A stretch of 64,000 nucleotides of DNA from Paludibacteraceae bacterium (lineage in GTDB: Bacteria > Bacteroidota > Bacteroidia > Bacteroidales > Paludibacteraceae). The position numbers were made by a program, and so were the translations under genes. Each line of letters begins with the position of its first letter. Within the stretch, counting starts at the first letter, position 1. This document shows positions 59,875-64,000 of this stretch, one piece after another. The stretch covers positions 27,660 through 91,659 of the forward strand of contig JAFVDD010000051.1 of assembly GCA_017478725.1 (NCBI GenBank), in the 5' to 3' direction. The notes below the pieces were generated by a model, which saw only the letters and a program-made list of their open reading frames with translations, did not search any database and was not told the origin of the DNA.

Positions 59875-60125
59875 TGTTCGGAATAACGATAAGGAGTACG
59901 CAAATGTGTATTCAGTATAGCCTCATTTTTCTCCGCACTCCACTCGCCGTTCTCCCACAGACGATCCATCTCTGCAGTAACTTTTTGTGCATAATAATTA
60001 GACACTATCTGACGCAACTCTTGTATTTGCTCAACAGACTTCATCTGTCCAACCACACGAAGCAAACCCATTCGCGCTTCATGTAGGGTCATTTCTCTTG
60101 CTGACATAGAGTATTTGGTTTTCAT
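59871..60125 (-). CDS. antitoxin partner of the second PIN toxin
   Basis: Encodes 84 residues, helical and charged (MTLHEARMGLLRVVGQMKSV; LWENGEWSAEKNEAILN). The ATG at 60125 lies only about four bases after the expected transcript start, so the ATG at 60107 (MSAREM) is a real alternative. Confidence 0.75.
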   Translation of the reverse strand: MKTKYSMSAREMTLHEARMGLLRVVGQMKSVEQIQELRQIVSNYYAQKVTAEMDRLWENGEWSAEKNEAILNTHLRTPYRYSEQ

Positions 60126-60133
60126 TTCCGCTG

Positions 60134-60164
60134 CAAAGGTACAACAAATTTTTCATATATGCAA
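60134..60164 (-). promoter_or_regulatory. promoter of the second PIN pair
   Basis: Minus strand TTG (60164-60162) followed by CATATATG, 20 bases, TACCTTTG (60141-60134). Confidence 0.85.
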
Positions 60165-60223
60165 GAAAAAAAGTATATTTTTTTACTTTGTAAAAGGCGG
60201 AGGGGCGAAAAGGGAGAAAACGC

Positions 60224-60838
60224 CTAATTTTCAGAGGAAAGAATGTATTTGGGGATATAGGCGCGGAGGGTGTTGCGGTTGCAATGGAGACGGCGTGCTA
60301 TCTCGCGCTGGGAGAGTCCTTTGGCCAGTGCGCGGCGTATATAGGCGTCGTGTCGGTAGAGCGGGTGCGCCTGCCATGAGTTGTGTGATCCTTTGGCGCG
60401 GCCTATATGCACGCCTTCGGCTTTTCTGCGCGCCAGGGCTTCGCGTGTGCGCTGGGAGATGAGATTGCGTTCGATCTCCGCCGAGAGGGCGAAAGCGAAC
60501 GCCAGCACTTTGGACTGGATATCATTGCCGAGGCGGTAGCCGTCCTTGACCGTCCAGACGCGCACCTCATGCTCCATACAGAAACTGAGGATCTCCATGA
60601 TCATGAAGACCGAGCGTCCGAGGCGGCTGATCTCGCTGCAGACGAGCAAGTCGCCGCGTTTCATGCGGCGGAGCAGTTGCCCCAGACGACGGGTGCGGTA
60701 AGAGCGTGTGCCGGAGACAGTCTCCTCGATCCAACCATCGATAGAGAGGTGTTCGCGGGTACAGAACTGAGTGATTTCAAAACGCTGGTTCTCAACGGTT
60801 TGTTTGTCGGTTGAGACACGGATATAGCCATATGTCAT
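60224..60838 (-). CDS. Mpi-family serine recombinase (DNA invertase)
   Basis: Encodes 204 residues. Resolvase/invertase catalytic domain: nucleophile Ser9 in YGYIRVSTDKQ, then KRGDLLVCSEISRLGRS and the long helix SKVLAFAFALSAEIERNLIS. A C-terminal helix-turn-helix follows (LAKGLSQREIARRLHCNRNT). It matches the master DNA invertase (Mpi) group that flips promoters between inverted repeats in Bacteroides. A GTG at 60877 would extend it through a heptamer repeat. It is a natural candidate to act on the inverted repeats at 53.8 and 55.2 kb, though the target is unproven. Confidence 0.88.
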   Translation of the reverse strand: MTYGYIRVSTDKQTVENQRFEITQFCTREHLSIDGWIEETVSGTRSYRTRRLGQLLRRMKRGDLLVCSEISRLGRSVFMIMEILSFCMEHEVRVWTVKDGYRLGNDIQSKVLAFAFALSAEIERNLISQRTREALARRKAEGVHIGRAKGSHNSWQAHPLYRHDAYIRRALAKGLSQREIARRLHCNRNTLRAYIPKYILSSEN

Positions 60839-60843
60839 GGAAA

Positions 60844-60866
60844 TTGAAAGTTGAAAGTTGAAAGTT
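60844..60866 (-). repeat. 7-bp repeat in front of the recombinase gene
   Basis: Three TTGAAAG heptamers (plus strand) lie just upstream of the recombinase ATG. Two similar units occur upstream of the next minus-strand gene (about 61656-61672). Confidence 0.75.
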
Positions 60867-60968
60867 AGCCTCCTCACGAAAACAGCCCGCCGGGAGGCGA
60901 GCTGAGGTAGTAATGGGCAACAGGTTACCAGAGTACCAGATTTCCGGGTTACCGGATTACCGAAACGA

Positions 60969-61652
60969 TTAGAGGCGAGTGCCTAACAGGTTAAAGATCT
61001 GACCGTTCTGCTCGATGAGGACAGTGCCGTTGCGGAGGACAAGCCTACCCTTTTCTCCCCTAAAGGAGGGGTTGCCGAGGGCGGTGCTCTCAGGGGTTTC
61101 GGGTTGCTCGGGATGAGGGAAGACAAGGCGATAAATAATGAAATCGTGGGGATAGGACGAGAGGTAATCTACATAGGACGGGGCGGTGTATTTGCCCGAA
61201 TAGGCGGGTTTCTCCCCTATGAAACGGCGGGTTGAAGTGTTGACCGTGCAGATAGTGGCGGTGCTGTCTTCGGCGAACTCAAACGTCCAGCGAGTCTGCG
61301 GCGAGATAGTGCTCACGAGGTCGGTTCCCTTTGGGTTGGAGAGGTAGAGTCCGTAGTGGCCTACAACATGAAAGGCGTTGCTGCCCAGCGGGACGAGCTT
61401 CCATATATAGGTTTCGTCGCCGGTGAGGCTGTCGGTGCGCCAGAGGTCGGTAGTAGGCAGGGGAGAGGAAGCCGATTCGATGAGTACGCGGCCGTTGCGG
61501 CAGAAGATATATTGTCCGTCGGAAAGAATCCCTTCGGCGGAAGTGACACGCGCGAGGGTGGCTATCGTTGTATCGACAGGCACGGCGACAGAATCCGTTG
61601 CCCGGAGGGTGATGGCGGAGAAGAGAGCTAAGAGAAGGAAGAGAGGACGCAT
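60969..61652 (-). CDS. secreted protein with C-terminal sorting-like motif
   Basis: Encodes 227 residues. A signal peptide (MRPLFLLLALFSAITLRA) is followed by a beta-rich domain with a module-like stretch (ILSDGQYIFCRNGRVL; TYIWKLVPLGSNAFHVVG). The end GRLVLRNGTVLIEQNGQIFN, then LLGTRL, resembles the ends of the proteins at 49597 and 62501. Possibly a short T9SS cargo. Function unknown. Confidence 0.75.
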   Translation of the reverse strand: MRPLFLLLALFSAITLRATDSVAVPVDTTIATLARVTSAEGILSDGQYIFCRNGRVLIESASSPLPTTDLWRTDSLTGDETYIWKLVPLGSNAFHVVGHYGLYLSNPKGTDLVSTISPQTRWTFEFAEDSTATICTVNTSTRRFIGEKPAYSGKYTAPSYVDYLSSYPHDFIIYRLVFPHPEQPETPESTALGNPSFRGEKGRLVLRNGTVLIEQNGQIFNLLGTRL

Positions 61653-61697
61653 GGGGAGTTGAAAGTTGAAAGGTGAATAGGCGAAGGGTGAGCCGTG

Positions 61698-61970
61698 TCA
61701 AAACAGGTCGGAGTGTGTTCCTGTGTACAAAAACAAAAGCGTCAATTCAGTGTCATTCTGCCTCCACACCAACAACCAGTTGGGCTCAATATGGCACTCC
61801 CAGTCTCCTACATACTGCGAAGAAAGTTTATGGGGTTTATACTGAATAGGCAATGCACCTTCTTTTTCCAGAATGCGGATTGCTTCCTGCAATTTGGCAA
61901 TGTTCAACCCTCGCTTCTGACAGCGTTTTACATCTTTCCTGAAGCGGTTAGTGTAATCTACTTTGTACAT
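61698..61970 (-). CDS. YafQ-family toxin
   Basis: Encodes 90 residues. MYKVDYTNRFRKDVKRCQKR, then HKLSSQYVGDWECHIEPNWL and YTGTHSDLF. The conserved GDWECHI..NWLL and C-terminal TGTHSDLF mark the YafQ branch of RelE-like mRNA interferases, with the catalytic His in THSDLF. Its start shares one base with the antitoxin stop. Confidence 0.92.
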   Translation of the reverse strand: MYKVDYTNRFRKDVKRCQKRGLNIAKLQEAIRILEKEGALPIQYKPHKLSSQYVGDWECHIEPNWLLVWRQNDTELTLLFLYTGTHSDLF

Positions 61971-62203
61971 CAGCCTAAGATTTGTTTGAACATATCGTCT
62001 GCGCTGTCAGCATGATAGATGCGTCCGCAACGTATATCATCCATCGCCTCCTCCATAGCCGAGAGGTGTTTCTTAGAACGCTTGGGTTGCGATAGAGGCT
62101 CAACCCCCCAGTCCATCGCACGTGCAATAGACCGGAATCGCTTAACATCCATAACAGGAACGTTTACTGTAAACGGACGATATTCAACTGAGGTGGTGTT
62201 CAT
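61970..62203 (-). CDS. antitoxin partner of the YafQ toxin
   Basis: Encodes 77 residues starting MNTTSVEYRPFTVNVPVMDV and ending ADSADDMFKQILG. It is not obviously RelB/DinJ, but position and size fit. Promoter at 62221. Confidence 0.75.
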   Translation of the reverse strand: MNTTSVEYRPFTVNVPVMDVKRFRSIARAMDWGVEPLSQPKRSKKHLSAMEEAMDDIRCGRIYHADSADDMFKQILG

Positions 62204-62220
62204 AATTCAAGAATTTGCCG

Positions 62221-62252
62221 CAAAGATACGAGTTTTTTTTGACATATGCAAA
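62221..62252 (-). promoter_or_regulatory. promoter of the YafQ pair
   Basis: Minus strand TTTG (62252-62249) followed by CATATGTC, 20 bases, TATCTTTG (62228-62221). Confidence 0.85.
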
Positions 62253-62350
62253 TTTTAGTCAATATTTTTGCCGGTAAAGGGTTTATTTGTCAAACGGCAA
62301 TTCGCCTTTGGAGCCAGCCACTGCTTGAATGAATCGGCTTTTTTGGAAGG

Positions 62351-62381
62351 CAAAGGTACAACAAAAAATCGACATACGCAA
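62351..62381 (-). promoter_or_regulatory. second promoter upstream of the YafQ pair
   Basis: Minus strand TTG (62381-62379) followed by CGTATGTCG, 20 bases, TACCTTTG (62358-62351). No start codon follows before the next promoter, so it either adds a longer leader or makes a short RNA. Confidence 0.7.
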
Positions 62382-62398
62382 GGGTATGCCGATTTTTT
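62363..62398 (-). terminator. terminator of the partial surface-protein gene, fused to a promoter
   Basis: Arms AAAAAATCGaCATAC and GTATGcCGATTTTTT flank a 6-base loop, almost the same hairpin as at 49529-49566. Confidence 0.8.
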
Positions 62399-62413
62399 GT
62401 CAGAGAGGTTCCT

Positions 62414-62484
62414 GTGCTCCGGATGACCGGATTTCCGGATTACCAGATCTCCGGGAAGCCGGATTACCGGAAAGCCGGGAGTCA
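62414..62484. repeat. degenerate CCGGATTACCGG-type repeats
   Basis: CCGGATGACCGG, TTCCGGATTACC, AGCCGGATTACCGG and GCCGGGAG follow one another downstream of the partial surface-protein gene. A similar run (TTACCGGATTACCG) is at about 60925-60962, downstream of the other secreted-protein gene. Confidence 0.7.
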
Positions 62485-62500
62485 GGAGTTATGGGGTCTC

Positions 62501-64000
62501 TTAGCGGATCTGTGCGCCGAGAACGTTAAAGATTTGACCGTTCTTCTCGATGATGAGCTGACCGTCACGGAGAGCCTTGACAGCGTTAGCGGCAGCATCA
62601 ACAGCGTCGATAGCCTCGGTGTCAGGACCCTTCAAGGTAGCCTTGATAGCTTTCTCTTTCGAGTTGAGCGCATCAACGGTGATGTTGAGGTCAGCATCAA
62701 CGGTAACAGTACCGGAAACGAGGTACCAGATTTCGCTGTAGTACAATTGACCACCATACTCAACGAGTGTAGCTGCGACGGAAGGCTTGATTCCATCATC
62801 ATACGAACCAGCTATTACAGTGCCATATGCCGGAGTAGCAGAAACAGCGTACTCGCCGGCTACCAGCTCAGTCTGGCCTTGCGGCAAGATAATATAGAGC
62901 GTGATAGTAGTATTATCAGTCTCGCCAGATACGATAACAATACCGTTGGAAGTTGCATAAGTATCATTCAGAGTATATGACTCGAAGTCATAAACGAAGT
63001 CAGCCTCATCCTCATCGTATTTATACGGATCAACGGCAGTTGATGTTGCCAATGTGATGACATATACATTACCATCCGCACCCACGAGCGTACCGGCGAT
63101 AAGAGCCGCTTCTGATTCTTCGTCGATAGTAACGGTTACAGAACCATCGGTGAATGTGATCTTGTCGGTGCCATTAACAAGGCGGACATACGAATAACCC
63201 GGGTCAAGATCAGCTGCTGCATATGTACCGGCTGCCTCTGTTACGGTATTACCATTGGAAAGAGTGATGAAGTATGTCTCATTTTGACCCATTACCTGCC
63301 ACCAGCCTTCGTCAGCAGTAGCATCTTCCCATTCCAAACCTTCGGTAATAGTGATTTCAATCGTGTCAGCGGGAGCTACGGGAGCTTTAGCAACGGAAAC
63401 GAAGATAGCGTTGGAAACTTGCGGAGCGTTGTTGTACTCGCCGTAGATAGCCTTAACGGTAAGGGTGTCACCTGCCTCTACGTCAAGTTCAGCAAATTTC
63501 TTGCTTTCTCCGGCAGCATTGAGCACACCATAAATATATACCTGAGCCGTTTCGTCAGAGAGATAGAGGTTGCCATAGGTAGTACTCTTGATGCTATCTA
63601 CGACACCAGTGAGGATGCAGGTATCTTTGGTGTTCTTGAGAGCGAGGAACTCAGCGATAGTCTTCTCACCGAGGTTCTCAGGAGCCGGAGCACGCTCGAT
63701 GATTTCTACGGTGCAGCCTTCTGCGAGCTCATAAGTGGTATTATATTTGGCAAGGTTACCGTGCGCAATAACGAGGTCGCCTACGTTAACGGCGTCAGCC
63801 TTGTCTGCGATGGCGCACTTGTAAGCCTCGAATACCCTGCCACCATCCTGAGTGTCAGCCATCCAGAAGGACATCGAGCCGTTAGCCCAAGCATAAGCGA
63901 TCTCGGTAACATAACCCTTCACGTACACCTCAGCGGTGCTACCAGCGGCAGCAGCCTTAGCAGCAGAGTCGCAGGAGATGGTATCAATGGTAACAACAAC
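62501..64000 (-). CDS. large secreted surface protein, C-terminal part (partial)
   Basis: The frame is open to the window edge (500 codons, no upstream stop), so the N-terminus lies beyond. An OB-fold-like region (AEVYVKGYVTEIAYAW; FWMADTQDGGRVFEAYKC) is repeated (TCILTGVVDSIKSTTYGNLY), as in the 1616-residue protein. Acidic beta-rich repeats follow. The last residues, KALRDGQLIIEKNGQIFNVL then GAQIR, form the shared C-terminal motif. Likely exported by T9SS and surface-anchored. Confidence 0.8.
   Translation of the reverse strand, partial: VVVTIDTISCDSAAKAAAAGSTAEVYVKGYVTEIAYAWANGSMSFWMADTQDGGRVFEAYKCAIADKADAVNVGDLVIAHGNLAKYNTTYELAEGCTVEIIERAPAPENLGEKTIAEFLALKNTKDTCILTGVVDSIKSTTYGNLYLSDETAQVYIYGVLNAAGESKKFAELDVEAGDTLTVKAIYGEYNNAPQVSNAIFVSVAKAPVAPADTIEITITEGLEWEDATADEGWWQVMGQNETYFITLSNGNTVTEAAGTYAAADLDPGYSYVRLVNGTDKITFTDGSVTVTIDEESEAALIAGTLVGADGNVYVITLATSTAVDPYKYDEDEADFVYDFESYTLNDTYATSNGIVIVSGETDNTTITLYIILPQGQTELVAGEYAVSATPAYGTVIAGSYDDGIKPSVAATLVEYGGQLYYSEIWYLVSGTVTVDADLNITVDALNSKEKAIKATLKGPDTEAIDAVDAAANAVKALRDGQLIIEKNGQIFNVLGAQIR

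Overview
The window is a piece of a Bacteroidota chromosome, almost certainly order Bacteroidales. Evidence: nearly every transcription unit starts with the phylum's TTG / TAnnTTTG promoter rather than a sigma70 box, Shine-Dalgarno sequences are rare, and the gene content fits (type IX secretion protein PorQ, cmk-ispH, pta-ackA, GH77 with two starch-binding modules, DUF5063 next to a 3'-5' exonuclease, an Mpi-type invertase). The species cannot be named from the sequence.

Layout. 1-5 kb: end of an unknown gene, two small unknown genes, a strongly folded gene-free stretch ending in a terminator (candidate RNA), hypA without hydrogenase genes, two membrane proteins, a TtcA-family tRNA thiolase and a DUF486 membrane protein. 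5.1-5.5 kb: a promoter followed by a 197-nt rod-like fold that looks like 6S RNA. 5.7-18.7 kb: accessory island with an AAA/DUF4143 ATPase, then a tandem family of secreted proteins that reuse almost the same signal peptide in front of CsgG-like domains with different C-termini, a decayed copy of the family, a radical-SAM stub, lipoproteins and a phosphatase. 19-48 kb: mostly ordinary housekeeping genes (transglutaminase-like protein, GH53 galactanase, menA, porQ, cmk, ispH, GH77, HHH barrel protein, tRNA-Met, OmpA, pta-ackA, GH13, UbiA, maf, topoisomerase IV A, dprA, vanZ-like, upp, DUF5063, exonuclease, alkaline phosphatase).

48.5-64 kb: a mosaic of large secreted surface proteins, at least five toxin-antitoxin pairs, structured intergenic repeats and an Mpi-type serine recombinase. 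The best candidate for an undescribed system is here. The 1616-residue protein encoded at 49597-54447 (minus) faces a truncated gene at 54549-55202 (plus). Both contain the same 23-bp sequence in inverted orientation (53805-53827 and 55151-55173), in the same reading frame and at the same protein position, where the N-terminal module meets the long repetitive body. Inversion of the 1.37-kb segment would fuse the other N-terminal module, with its own signal peptide, in frame to the body. A second divergent pair of body-less N-terminal modules (57858-59187) ends at the same AACCGGGCG junction in inverted orientation and could be a silent reservoir. Three proteins here end in a related C-terminal motif, suggesting export and anchoring by the type IX system to which PorQ belongs.
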